A DNA stretch of 56,852 nt, taken from contig DCWO01000176.1 of assembly GCA_002328865.1 (NCBI GenBank), forward strand, positions 33,697 to 90,548, written 5' to 3'. The position numbers and the translations under genes are program-made. Under the pieces are notes generated by a model that was not told the DNA's origin, ran no database searches, and worked only from the letters and a program-made list of their open reading frames with translations. This stretch comes from Dehalococcoidia bacterium UBA2160. Lineage in GTDB: Bacteria > Chloroflexota > Dehalococcoidia > Lucifugimonadales > UBA1123. This document shows positions 1 to 8,104 of this stretch, piece after piece (the stretch's first letter is position 1; each line of letters begins with the position of its first letter).

Positions 1-504
1 GCGTTCACCTACGTCGATGCCGTACCCGACGATGAACCGGTTGGGGACCGTGAATCCAAGGTAATCGATATTCACGGGCACTCTGCGGCGGTCCGGCTTG
101 TCCAACAAGACGCAGAGCGCAAGCGATGCCGGCCTGAGACTGCTCAGATGCCCGATCGCTGTCTGCGTCGACAGCCCTGTGTCGACGATGTCGTCAACAA
201 CGATGACGTCCCGGCCCATGATGGCTTCCCGGGAGAGTTCGAGCGACAGCCGCGGTTGCCCGCTGCTGGTCGTCGACGCGGCGTAGCTGGCCAGCCGAAT
301 GAACTCGATGCTGTGGATGGGGGTGTTCATCCGTCTGATCAAATCGGCGAGAAAGACGATTGAGCCCTTGAGGATTCCCACGATCACCGGCGATCTGTCC
401 GCGTAGTCGTTGTCGATCTCGCGCGCCAATTGCGAGACTTTGGCGTCGACTTCTACACGTGGGATGAGGAGGGAAGGATCAACACTGTTGCCCGGACTAA
501 ACAT
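1..504 (-). CDS. hpt: Hypoxanthine phosphoribosyltransferase, copy 1, 3' end cut by window edge
   Basis: Purine salvage enzyme that joins hypoxanthine or guanine to PRPP in the cytoplasm. The visible 168 residues read from an ATG at 504 and run off the left edge without a stop, so the C-terminus is missing. The PRPP-binding loop VIVVDDIVDTGLS, the VGILKGS motif near residue 42 and the late VGYGID motif are all present. AAGGAG lies 7 bases before the ATG and supports this start. A second, closely related copy lies about 280 bases upstream in the same direction. The family assignment is firm; the choice of hypoxanthine over guanine is by family convention only. Confidence 0.93.
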   Translation of the reverse strand, partial: MFSPGNSVDPSLLIPRVEVDAKVSQLAREIDNDYADRSPVIVGILKGSIVFLADLIRRMNTPIHSIEFIRLASYAASTTSSGQPRLSLELSREAIMGRDVIVVDDIVDTGLSTQTAIGHLSSLRPASLALCVLLDKPDRRRVPVNIDYLGFTVPNRFIVGYGIDVGER

Positions 505-787
505 GGTTCCGCTCCTTGGGTCGCTCGTTCGTGCGACTCCGTTGTCGGAAGCAATCCGCGTCCGTTTCAGGCATCCGGCAATGCCCGATGTGCACACTTA
601 CAATATGCCTGCTATGCCGCCGGGAATGTCGAAGAATTAAGCGGAAATGCGTGGTGATTTCGTGAGGAACCTGCGCCTCGGAGGATCCGAGCAGGTGTGC
701 GGCGGAAGCTATGACGGCGGCCCAGGCATTGGCCCGAGATTGGATCGCGAGATCGTGAAGGACTCGACAACTCTCGCGATGAACGGG

Positions 788-1330
788 TCAGTCTTCGATG
801 GTGTAGATATCGGGGAGCTGACGGTCGAGCTCGCCAGCGTCGAGGCCGTAGCCGACGACAAATTTATCGGGCAGGGTGAAGCCGATGTAGTTGGCGGTCA
901 CGGGCACTCGGCGTCGGCTCGGTTTGTCCAGCAATGAGCAGAGAACGAGGGAGGCTGGTTTCAGCGTGCGGAGGTGCTCCATCGCCAACTGAGTCGAGAG
1001 ACCGGTGTCGACGATGTCCTCGACGACGATCACGTCCTCGCCCTCGACCGCTTCCGGTGCAAGATCGACCACCATCTTGGGCTGCCCGCTGGTCGCCGTC
1101 GACGCGCCGTAGCTGCTCACGCGGATGAACTCGACGCTCTTGATTGGCGTTTCCATCTGCCGAATCAGATCGGCGAGGAACATGAACGCGCCCTTGAGGA
1201 TGCCGACCACGACCGGAGATTTACCCGAATGGTCCCGGTCGATCTGTCCGGCCAGTTCCGTGACCTTGGCATCGATTTCAGTGCAGGATATTAGCAGGGC
1301 ATGATTCGGATTGATGCATGGGTCGGCCAT
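788..1330 (-). CDS. hpt: Hypoxanthine phosphoribosyltransferase, copy 2
   Basis: A complete 180-residue purine phosphoribosyltransferase, close to the usual family length. It carries VGILKGA, the PRPP loop VIVVEDIVDTGLS and the C-terminal KFVVGYGLD. The reading frame stays open for 32 more codons upstream, but the ATG at 1330 is preceded by GGAG at good spacing and gives a normal family N-terminus, so I chose it. It is strikingly similar to copy 1, sharing SGQP, the PRPP loop and LLDKP-RRRVPV, which looks like a tandem duplication with moderate divergence. Both copies keep the active-site motifs, so both may work, perhaps with different purine preference (inference). Confidence 0.93.
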   Translation of the reverse strand: MADPCINPNHALLISCTEIDAKVTELAGQIDRDHSGKSPVVVGILKGAFMFLADLIRQMETPIKSVEFIRVSSYGASTATSGQPKMVVDLAPEAVEGEDVIVVEDIVDTGLSTQLAMEHLRTLKPASLVLCSLLDKPSRRRVPVTANYIGFTLPDKFVVGYGLDAGELDRQLPDIYTIED

Positions 1331-1560
1331 TTCGTTGCACTCCGACGTTCTCGATTCAACGGACTCTTGCATCGCTAGGCGTCCGCCTCCGCGTGGCGAT
1401 GTTCCATTATCGCCGATGGCGAACATGACAGCCAGAGCCTCCTTGCATCAAACGACATGGATCACATCTCACAATGCGGGGAGAACAATCGCATTCAGCG
1501 ACGATCAGGACACGTGCAGGGGATGCGTCGTCAGTCGACGCGATCTCCCTGCGTCGATCA

Positions 1561-1589
1561 TTGACGCGGCACGACTATGTCATTACACT
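1561..1589 (+). promoter_or_regulatory. Sigma-70-type promoter for the LuxR-type regulator gene
   Basis: TTGACG at 1561-1566 and TACACT at 1584-1589 are separated by exactly 17 bases. The predicted start of transcription is near 1596, about 70 bases before the chosen start codon. Five of six bases match at the -35 box and four of six at the -10 box. Confidence 0.6.
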
Positions 1590-1667
1590 CCGAGTTGCCG
1601 GGATCAGCGTTGGGGAAATTAACCGTTCGCGGTGATGGCTATCCGTGCTTCCAGCGAGGGCGGCAAG

Positions 1668-2522
1668 ATGTCTTCGGAAGAGCAACACAATTCTGCAGAG
1701 AGCATGGGCGCCAAACACGGTCCGCTCCGAGGGGACGCCACGATAGGCGATGGGCGGCTCGGGTGTCCGGTGTGCAGAGATCCGCATCGGCCTGCGGCGA
1801 ATTGCGAGCGACTGCGACAGGTTGCCCTTGCACTCGATCTATTCGCGGCGCCGGCATTCCTCACAGACCCCTTGAACTGTTTCGTATGGGTCAACGACAA
1901 GTTCAGGCGCATCGGCGGCGATCCGATCCGTGACCTTCTGCCCCCGCATCTGCGATTCATTCCCGCCTCCATTATCGGCCCATATCGTGACGTGTTCCCG
2001 CGAGGCCGAACGGAGGTCGCCCAATGCCTCCAAGGTCTTCACATGGAAGTTGCCGCGGGCAGGCTTGCCCACCGGTCCCTCGCCTTCCTGCAGAGCACAT
2101 ATTCTCTCGACCCGGAGCTGCCCCAAGCGGCGCGCAAGACAGACAGAGAGTGGGACGGCACTGTATCTGTCAAGCGACAGGGAGGGAAGACGGAGTTGGT
2201 TCGCGAGCAGGTCGTGCCTGTCGCCGATGCCTACGGGGGTGTCAGCGGCTTCAACATAAGCATCTGGCAACCGGTTGAGCATGACGTGCTGCCTCTTGCG
2301 GCTCCGCTCGATGACAGACGGAATGTCGCATCGGCGCTGACTGTGAGGCAGCTTGAGATCGCTCGTCTGTACGCGGCGGGGTTGACCGGCAAAGAGGTTG
2401 CATCGAAGGCTGGAGTGACGGCGGGCACGGCTAGGGCGCACCTGGAGGAGATCTACTCCAGGCTCGACATCCACTCACGCGCAGAGCTGGCAGCTTTGAT
2501 GGTTCGCGAAAGCTTGGTGTGA
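1668..2522 (+). CDS. LuxR-family transcriptional regulator with an N-terminal sensor-like region
   Basis: A DNA-binding regulator of 284 residues. The last ~60 residues form a LuxR/GerE helix-turn-helix: LTVRQLEIARLYAAGLTGKE, then a recognition helix in GVTAGTARAHLEEIYSRL and the closing SRAELAAL. The N-terminal ~200 residues are not a response-regulator receiver. The stretch AAPAFLTDPLNCFVWVNDKF resembles the PAS/MmyB-type ligand-sensing folds, but this is only weak similarity. A short cysteine-rich start (CPVC, then NC) might bind metal. The ATG at 1668 has GAGG 8 bases upstream; in-frame starts at 1632 (GTG) and 1635 (ATG) lack one. It stands alone, and its target genes cannot be read from context. 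Confidence 0.8.
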   Translation: MSSEEQHNSAESMGAKHGPLRGDATIGDGRLGCPVCRDPHRPAANCERLRQVALALDLFAAPAFLTDPLNCFVWVNDKFRRIGGDPIRDLLPPHLRFIPASIIGPYRDVFPRGRTEVAQCLQGLHMEVAAGRLAHRSLAFLQSTYSLDPELPQAARKTDREWDGTVSVKRQGGKTELVREQVVPVADAYGGVSGFNISIWQPVEHDVLPLAAPLDDRRNVASALTVRQLEIARLYAAGLTGKEVASKAGVTAGTARAHLEEIYSRLDIHSRAELAALMVRESLV

Positions 2523-2771
2523 ATCTGACGATAGCACTTACAACTCGTGAGGGGCGACGGTTGAGTTCGCCCCAGCACCGGAGTTGCGCCTGCTGCGTCG
2601 CCCAGGCATCGCGTCAAGCCTCCGAGGAATCCTATCGGAATCGTAAGCGTTCGCCCGATTGGATCGTCAATCAGCGTCCATTTCGCCAGGCGGTTCGTTG
2701 ACGATGCGACGAGCTCGATGGATGCACTCGTATCTGGCAAACGCCATATGTGGAGCGATGCAGGTCGAAGG

Positions 2772-2777
2772 TACAAT
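2772..2777 (+). promoter_or_regulatory. Possible -10 box before the DinB-like gene
   Basis: TACAAT lies 29 bases before the ATG at 2806. No good -35 box sits at 16-18 bases upstream, so this is a weak call. Confidence 0.3.
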
Positions 2778-2805
2778 GCCGGCAATCTGATTCGAGGTTG
2801 ATGCC

Positions 2806-3387
2806 ATGGATGTCAAAGAGTTCTTCCTGGAGCGTCACGATAACCTGTATTCGAAGAACATCGAAGGCCTGCTCGAGCCGTTGACGCACGAGCAGATTCG
2901 GTTGCGCCCCCACCCGGAGGTGAACTCGATCGCCTGGCTGCTCTGGCACATATCCCGCTGCGCGGACGTTGGCATGAATGTGTTTGTAGCCGTCCGCCCG
3001 CAGGTGTTGGACGAAAGCTGGCTGAAGCGACTCAACGTGTCTCTGCACGACATAGGCACGGGAATGAACGACGACGATGTCTCCGACTTCAGCCAGAGGG
3101 TGGATGTGGACGCCTTGGTCGCCTACCATGCGGCAGTCGGTCAGAGAACCGGAGAGATCGTGTCCGATCTGAGGCCAGAAGATCTGAATGTGATAACAGA
3201 CCCCGACGAGGTGCACGAGCTGGTACGCCAGGAAGGTCTCATCAGGGAAAACGCGATGTGGGTTGCAGACAACTTCAGCGGGAGACCCAAAGCATGGTTT
3301 CTAGCCCAACTTGGTCTTGCCCACAACTACGGCCATATGTACGAAGCCAACACCGTGCGCAGCCTTATGGGGATCCACGGTGGCTGA
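2806..3387 (+). CDS. DinB-like / DUF664 metal-binding four-helix protein
   Basis: This 193-residue protein has the layout of the DinB/YfiT superfamily: a first helix, then SIAWLLWHISRC with the first metal-ligand His, and near the C-terminus LGLAHNYGHMYEANTVRSL with two more His on one helix. In known relatives this fold binds a divalent metal and often catalyses thiol-dependent transfers (mycothiol or bacillithiol S-transferases, maleylpyruvate isomerase); some members have no known reaction. GAGG 8 bases before the ATG supports the start. It is a single gene with no evident operon partner, so the substrate cannot be inferred. Confidence 0.8.
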   Translation: MDVKEFFLERHDNLYSKNIEGLLEPLTHEQIRLRPHPEVNSIAWLLWHISRCADVGMNVFVAVRPQVLDESWLKRLNVSLHDIGTGMNDDDVSDFSQRVDVDALVAYHAAVGQRTGEIVSDLRPEDLNVITDPDEVHELVRQEGLIRENAMWVADNFSGRPKAWFLAQLGLAHNYGHMYEANTVRSLMGIHGG

Positions 3388-3621
3388 TGGCGGCGACGGT
3401 CACGCGAATACGCAACCGAATTCCGATCGCGTACTTTGATTGACGACCTCGGCGTCTGATGGCCCTTGCTCCAGGCTCCAAAACCGCGCTGAATCCGTTT
3501 TCACAAGAAGCCATATAGAATGGCTGACTCAAAGTCGTGCGCGAACTCGCCGGATGGGACCGAATCGCTCTGCCTGGTCCTCACCGCCAAGAAGGATTCG
3601 CCTCGGCATTGATAACCGTTC
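3388..3621. other. Intergenic stretch with no recognised feature
   Basis: No convincing coding frame, RNA or repeat is visible between the DinB-like gene and the leuS promoter. Confidence 0.5.
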
Positions 3622-3651
3622 TTGACTGGTCTGCGACGCCTGTGCTAGGGT
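3622..3651 (+). promoter_or_regulatory. Promoter of the leuS T-box transcript
   Basis: TTGACT at 3622-3627 and TAGGGT at 3646-3651 are 18 bases apart, with TG just upstream of the -10 box. Transcription would begin near 3658, just ahead of the T-box leader. Confidence 0.65.
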
Positions 3652-3684
3652 TTCCCAACATGCCGCACTGCGGCGTCATATCAG

Positions 3685-3943
3685 GCATCGATGGGGAGCA
3701 GTAGGGGTCAAACCCGCCACAGAGAGCCAGCGGCAGGTGTGAAGCTGGCGCGTGGACACCCACGAACTCGCCCCGGAGCCTCCGACACCAAACCCGAGCC
3801 TTGAATGAGGGCGGGCGATAAGGCGGACGGCACGCACCGTTAACGCGATCGAGTGGTCCGACGAGATTTCGTCGGGCAACTAGGGTGGTACCGCGGGTCC
3901 GTTCAGATATTCAGCCCGTCCCTGGAAAGGGGCGGGTTTTTTT
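3685..3943 (+). ncRNA. T-box riboswitch, probably tRNA-Leu specific, controlling leuS
   Basis: A T-box leader senses uncharged tRNA and lets transcription read through. The invariant antiterminator sequence AGGGTGGTACCGCGG is at 3882-3896. Upstream are the 5' element GATGGGGAGCAGTA (from about 3689) and the Stem I motif AGAGAGCC at 3721 followed by GGTGTGAA. A specifier codon CTC (Leu) fits at 3767-3769 within GAACTCGCCC, which agrees with the leuS gene downstream. A rho-independent terminator follows immediately. Uncharged tRNA-Leu should pair with the specifier and the TGGT bulge and block the terminator. The T-box call is near certain; the exact specifier is inferred by position. Confidence 0.95.
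3915..3943 (+). terminator. Regulatory terminator of the T-box leader
   Basis: CCCGTCCC at 3915-3922 pairs with GGGGCGGG at 3929-3936 around a TGGAAA loop and is followed by seven T residues. It lies 18 bases after the T-box sequence, as expected for a transcriptional T-box. Confidence 0.93.
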
Positions 3944-4082
3944 GTATTCCACGAAAGTGGACTCACATCGGACGCCTAGAGATAATTCGAGGGGATTTGG
4001 GGGACTGGATATCACCAACGGTTGTGTCGAAAGAGAGCGGAGCGCGCGGACAGGCACATACGTAAGCTGATGCGAATGGGGT

Positions 4083-4100
4083 GCAGGGGCGAAGCCCCGC
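4083..4100. repeat. Short GGGGC-GAA-GCCCC palindrome
   Basis: GGGGC at 4086-4090 and GCCCC at 4094-4098 flank GAA, with two more pairs outside one unpaired A. Related G4/C4 palindromes occur after leuS and near 24970. The rest of 3944-4221 shows no other feature besides the leuS ribosome binding site. Confidence 0.5.
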
Positions 4101-4221
4101 CGGGGTTTGGGGTGTCTCCAATTCCTCTCCCCCTCTTTTAGGGGTGGGGTGGGGCCGATTCGCTCGGACGACGACCAAGTAGGAACATAGGTCGGGTGAC
4201 CTCAACAACACGGAGCAGTGC

Positions 4222-6690
4222 ATGACAACCACAAGAACCACAGCCACCAGGTTCGACCACGCCGAGATTTCCGCCAAGTGGCAGGCTCGTTGGGAGCGCG
4301 ACGGAATCTACAAGGCGCACGACGACGACCCTCGTCCGAGGTGGTACGAGCTCCACATGTACCCGTATCCGTCAGGCGACCTCCACATCGGCCACTGGTT
4401 CGCCATGTCGGGCGCGGACACCCATGCCCGATTCAAGCGCATGCAGGGATACAACGTGCTGCACCCGATGGGCTTCGACGCATTCGGCCTGAACGCCGAG
4501 AACGCCGCCATCGCCCGCGGCATCCACCCGTTCAAGTGGACGATGGACAACATCGAGAACATGCGCGGCCAGCTTCGGTCAATGGGCCCGTCATACGACT
4601 GGGACCGGGAAATTGTTACGTGCTCGCCCGAGTACTACAAGTGGAACCAGTGGTTCTTCCTCCAGTTCTACAAGGCGGGTCTCGCGTATCGGGCCAACGC
4701 GCCGGTCAACTGGTGCCCGTCATGCGTCACCGTTTTGGCCAACGAGCAGGTGATCGACGGCTTGTGTGAACGGTGCGACACCGCGGTTACACATCGCGAC
4801 ATGAGCCAGTGGTTCTTCCGGATCACCAAGTACGCCGACGAGCTGCTGGACCAATCGGGGATGGACTGGCCCGAGAAGATCAACACGATGCAGACGAACT
4901 GGATCGGGCGCAGCGAGGGCGTCGAGATCGAGTTCGACATCTCGGAGTACGGTCTCGACGAGACCACGCTCCGGACGTTCACCACCCGAATCGACACGAT
5001 CTTCGGCGTCACGTTCATCGTGCTCGCTCCCGAGCACCCGCTGGTGGACAAGCTGACGACGCCGGAGCAGGCGTCCGAGGTCGCCGCCTACGTCGAACAG
5101 GCGAGGCGGGACACCGAGGTTGAACGCCTGTCGACCGAGCGCGAGAAGACCGGCGTCCACACCGGCGCGTATTGCCTCAACAGACTCAACGGCGAGCGCG
5201 TGCCGATCCTGATCGGCGACTACGTGTTGCACACCTACGGCACCGGCGTCGTGATGGGTGTGCCGGCCCACGACGAGCGCGACTTCGTGTTCGCCAAGAA
5301 GTACGACCTGCCGATCCGCGTGGTCGTCGCGCCGCCGGACTGGGAGGGCGGCGACCTGGACGACGCGTACATCGCCCCGGGAACGCAGGTGAACTCGGGC
5401 CAGTTCGACGGCATGCCCAGCTCCGAGGGAATGACCAAGATCGCCGAACACATTGAGCAGCAAGGCTGGGGCGACCGAACGGTCAACTACCGGATGCGCG
5501 ACTGGCTGATCTCGCGACAGCGCTACTGGGGCACGCCGATTCCGATCGTCTTCTGCGACGAATGCGGCGAAGTTCCGGTTCCGGAATCCGACCTGCCCGT
5601 GCTGCTGCCTCAAGACGCCGAGTTCCTGCCGACCGGCGAGTCGCCGCTGGCCCTGCACGACGCGTTCGTGAACGTCTCGTGCCCAGACTGCGGCCGCCCG
5701 TCGAAGCGCGAGACGGACACGATGGACACGTTCGTCGACTCGTCCTGGTACTTCCTGAGATACACCAACGCCCAGTACGCCGACGGGCCGTTCGACCCCG
5801 AGACGGTCGGCAAGTGGAGCCCGGTCGACCAGTACACCGGCGGCGTAGAGCACGCGGTCATGCACCTGCTCTACGCACGATTCTTCGTCAAGGCGCTGCG
5901 AGACCTCGGTCTGATCGACTTCGACGAGCCCTTCCAGCGGCTGTTCAACCAAGGGACGATCATCTTCCAACACCAGAAAATGAGCAAGTCCCGCGGCAAC
6001 GTCATCGCGCCTGACGACTACGTCGTCGAAGTCGGGGCCGATGTCGTGCGCTGCTACCTGATGTTCCTCGGACCGTGGGAGCAGGGCGGCGACTGGAGCG
6101 ACTCCGGCATCAACGGCATCGCTCGATGGGCAAACCGAGTCTGGGACCTGGGCCACCGCAACCCGGCGGACCTGAACGGCACGACCTTGAACGAAGAGAC
6201 ATCACGCGACCTGCAACGAACGATGCACAAGACGATCCGTCGCGTCTCCGACGACATGGACCGGTTCAAGTTCAACACGTCCCTGGCCGCGATGATGGAG
6301 CTGACCAACGCCATGGTCCAGGCCTGGGACCGAGCCGACGTCAGCGCCGACGTCTGGAACGACGCGGTGGCCAACCTGCTGACGCTCATGGCGCCCATGG
6401 CGCCGCACATAGCCGAGGAGCTGTGGGAAGCGTCCGGCCACGAATACAGCGTCCACACCCAACCCTGGCCCGAGTGGGACGCCGAACTCGCCGCCGACGA
6501 GATGATCACGCTGGTCGTCCAGGTCAACGGCCGTCTCAGGGACCGCATTGAAGTCCCTGCTTCGATCGACGCGGAAACGGCCACGGAGACCGCGCAGGCG
6601 AGCGCCAAAGTCCAGGTTCACACTGAAGGCAAGACCATCGCGAAGGTCATCTACGTGCCCGGCAAGCTGGTGAACATCGTCGCGCGGTAG
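4222..6690 (+). CDS. leuS: Leucyl-tRNA synthetase
   Basis: Class I aminoacyl-tRNA synthetase that charges tRNA-Leu for translation. The 822 residues match the bacterial family length. HIGH is at residues 55-58 (GDLHIGHWF), and KMSKS at 586-590, followed by the typical RGNVIAPDDYV. The CP1 editing domain lies between them, with GTGVVMGVPAHDERD near residue 340. Zinc-type cysteine pairs occur in NWCPSCVTVLANEQV and CDECGEVP. The C-terminal anticodon-binding region ends in VVQVNGRLRDRIEVP. GGAG 6 bases before the ATG supports the start. Expression is governed by the T-box leader just upstream, so leuS should rise when charged tRNA-Leu is scarce. Confidence 0.98.
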   Translation: MTTTRTTATRFDHAEISAKWQARWERDGIYKAHDDDPRPRWYELHMYPYPSGDLHIGHWFAMSGADTHARFKRMQGYNVLHPMGFDAFGLNAENAAIARGIHPFKWTMDNIENMRGQLRSMGPSYDWDREIVTCSPEYYKWNQWFFLQFYKAGLAYRANAPVNWCPSCVTVLANEQVIDGLCERCDTAVTHRDMSQWFFRITKYADELLDQSGMDWPEKINTMQTNWIGRSEGVEIEFDISEYGLDETTLRTFTTRIDTIFGVTFIVLAPEHPLVDKLTTPEQASEVAAYVEQARRDTEVERLSTEREKTGVHTGAYCLNRLNGERVPILIGDYVLHTYGTGVVMGVPAHDERDFVFAKKYDLPIRVVVAPPDWEGGDLDDAYIAPGTQVNSGQFDGMPSSEGMTKIAEHIEQQGWGDRTVNYRMRDWLISRQRYWGTPIPIVFCDECGEVPVPESDLPVLLPQDAEFLPTGESPLALHDAFVNVSCPDCGRPSKRETDTMDTFVDSSWYFLRYTNAQYADGPFDPETVGKWSPVDQYTGGVEHAVMHLLYARFFVKALRDLGLIDFDEPFQRLFNQGTIIFQHQKMSKSRGNVIAPDDYVVEVGADVVRCYLMFLGPWEQGGDWSDSGINGIARWANRVWDLGHRNPADLNGTTLNEETSRDLQRTMHKTIRRVSDDMDRFKFNTSLAAMMELTNAMVQAWDRADVSADVWNDAVANLLTLMAPMAPHIAEELWEASGHEYSVHTQPWPEWDAELAADEMITLVVQVNGRLRDRIEVPASIDAETATETAQASAKVQVHTEGKTIAKVIYVPGKLVNIVAR

Positions 6691-6699
6691 GGGCGCGAT

Positions 6700-6721
6700 G
6701 CAAAGGGGCTCGCCCCTCTGC
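6700..6721. repeat. G4/C4 palindrome after leuS, possible terminator
   Basis: GCAAAGGGG pairs with CCCCTCTGC around a short loop, with one mismatch. It lies between the convergent leuS and FAD-oxidoreductase genes and has no T-tract, so it may be a REP-like element rather than a classic terminator. Confidence 0.5.
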
Positions 6722-6738
6722 ACTCCCCACGATGACGG

Positions 6739-7911
6739 CTACGCGATGACCTTGAAATCGTATGTGGTCGTGTTGAGGTCGCCTTCGGCGAAGCGGGTCA
6801 TGCGCAGCGGCGTGATGTCCAGGAGCTTGGCCTCGCCTTCGAGGATGAGCTCGGACAGAGCGATGCCCACGGCTGGGGCCTCCTTGAAGCCGTGGCCGCT
6901 GAAGCCGGTGCAGATGTACAGGCCCTCGATTCCGTCGACCTTGTCGACGACCGGGTGCAGGTCGGGCGTCGAGGTGTAGAGCCCGGCGTAGCCGGTGAAC
7001 AGCTCCGACTCCTCGATGCCGGGGATGCGGCGCGCGATCCTCTCCCAGATCTCCTCGACGAAGCCCATCGTGGAACGGGGGTTGTACGCCTCTGGGTCAG
7101 CCGGGTCCTCGTGGTTGCCGTTGCCGACCAGCGTCAGGTCGGCGCCCTCGGGACGGAAGTAGATCAGGTTGGTCATGTCGCCGCCGCCGGGATGGGACGG
7201 CACCAAGTCCAGCCTTCGGCGTAGGAAGAAGACTTCGTGGCGCGTCGCTTTCAACGGCAGGTCGATGCCGTGCTTGCCCAGAAACGTGGACGACCACGGA
7301 CCCGTGGCAACGACTGCGATGGGCGTCTCATATCGCTCGCCCGAGGTGACGACTGCCTTGACCTTGCCGCCCTCGATCTCGATCTCTTGCGCGGGCGATT
7401 CCAAAACGACTGTGGCGCCCAGGTCTCGAGCCCGCATCGAGTAGGCGAGGGCGGTGCCCGACGGATCGCCGTGGCCGGACTCCGGTTCCCACGCGAAAGC
7501 TTCGGACTCGTCCAGGTGGAACGCGGGCGCCAGTTCTTTCGCCTCTTTGTATGTGACGAGGTCGGTGTCGATGCCAACCGACTTCTGCATCGTCACGTTC
7601 TTCTTGATGCCGTCGACCGCGTCTTCGGGGACGATGATGAGGTAGCCGGTCTTCACGAACTCCACCGGGTCGCCGCCGACGATTCCGGCGAAATCCTTGA
7701 AGATGTGGAAGCTCTCCCAGGCCAGTCGAGCGTTGACTTCGGTGGAGTAGTGCATCCGGATGGCGCCGGACGACCGTCCGGTTGACCCCGATCCGAGCGT
7801 GTCTCGCTCCAAGAGGACCGGAGCTTGGACGCCGCGGGAAACCAGGTTGTACAGAATGCTCGTCCCCATGACGCCGCCGCCGATGACGACGGCTTCAGTT
7901 GTGACGGTCAA
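6739..7911 (-). CDS. FAD-dependent oxidoreductase, DAO family (sarcosine oxidase beta-like)
   Basis: A 390-residue flavoprotein of the D-amino-acid-oxidase/glycine-oxidase fold. The N-terminal dinucleotide motif is VVIGGGVMGTS (residues 8-18), followed by an acidic strand end in LLERD and GSGSTGRSSGAIR, which matches the region around the flavin in sarcosine and dimethylglycine oxidases. The C-terminal flavin motif is GLYICTGFSGHGFKEAPAVG. Such enzymes oxidise N-methyl or amino groups and yield H2O2 or pass electrons on; the substrate is unknown here. Translation appears to start at a TTG at 7911, with GAGG 7 bases upstream. It converges with leuS, and no partner subunit gene is adjacent. Confidence 0.9.
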   Translation of the reverse strand: MTVTTEAVVIGGGVMGTSILYNLVSRGVQAPVLLERDTLGSGSTGRSSGAIRMHYSTEVNARLAWESFHIFKDFAGIVGGDPVEFVKTGYLIIVPEDAVDGIKKNVTMQKSVGIDTDLVTYKEAKELAPAFHLDESEAFAWEPESGHGDPSGTALAYSMRARDLGATVVLESPAQEIEIEGGKVKAVVTSGERYETPIAVVATGPWSSTFLGKHGIDLPLKATRHEVFFLRRRLDLVPSHPGGGDMTNLIYFRPEGADLTLVGNGNHEDPADPEAYNPRSTMGFVEEIWERIARRIPGIEESELFTGYAGLYTSTPDLHPVVDKVDGIEGLYICTGFSGHGFKEAPAVGIALSELILEGEAKLLDITPLRMTRFAEGDLNTTTYDFKVIA

Positions 7912-8044
7912 TGGTTTACCTCGTTGGTTCGGTCATCGATTGAGTCGTCCACATCCTTCCGGATAGCGCAATACATCGGCGAAAGAACGGCGGACCGACG
8001 AAACGAAGACCCAAATTTGCCTCCACGACTGGGGCTGACTTCGC

Positions 8045-8050
8045 TATAAT
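8045..8050 (+). promoter_or_regulatory. Perfect -10 box before leuB
   Basis: TATAAT lies 55 bases before the leuB start codon. No good -35 box is visible at normal spacing (TTTGCC is 23 bases away), so an activator may be needed or the box may be chance. Confidence 0.45.
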
Positions 8051-8104
8051 ACCCTCCGCATCGCAGTGGATGCAAAACAAGTTCCCCCTTTTAGGAGCAC
8101 TGAT

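Noticed and set aside
4720..6156. 478-codon open frame on the minus strand within leuS
   Set aside because: Antisense shadow of a GC-rich gene; Val/Arg/Asp-rich composition, no motifs, and leuS is certain.
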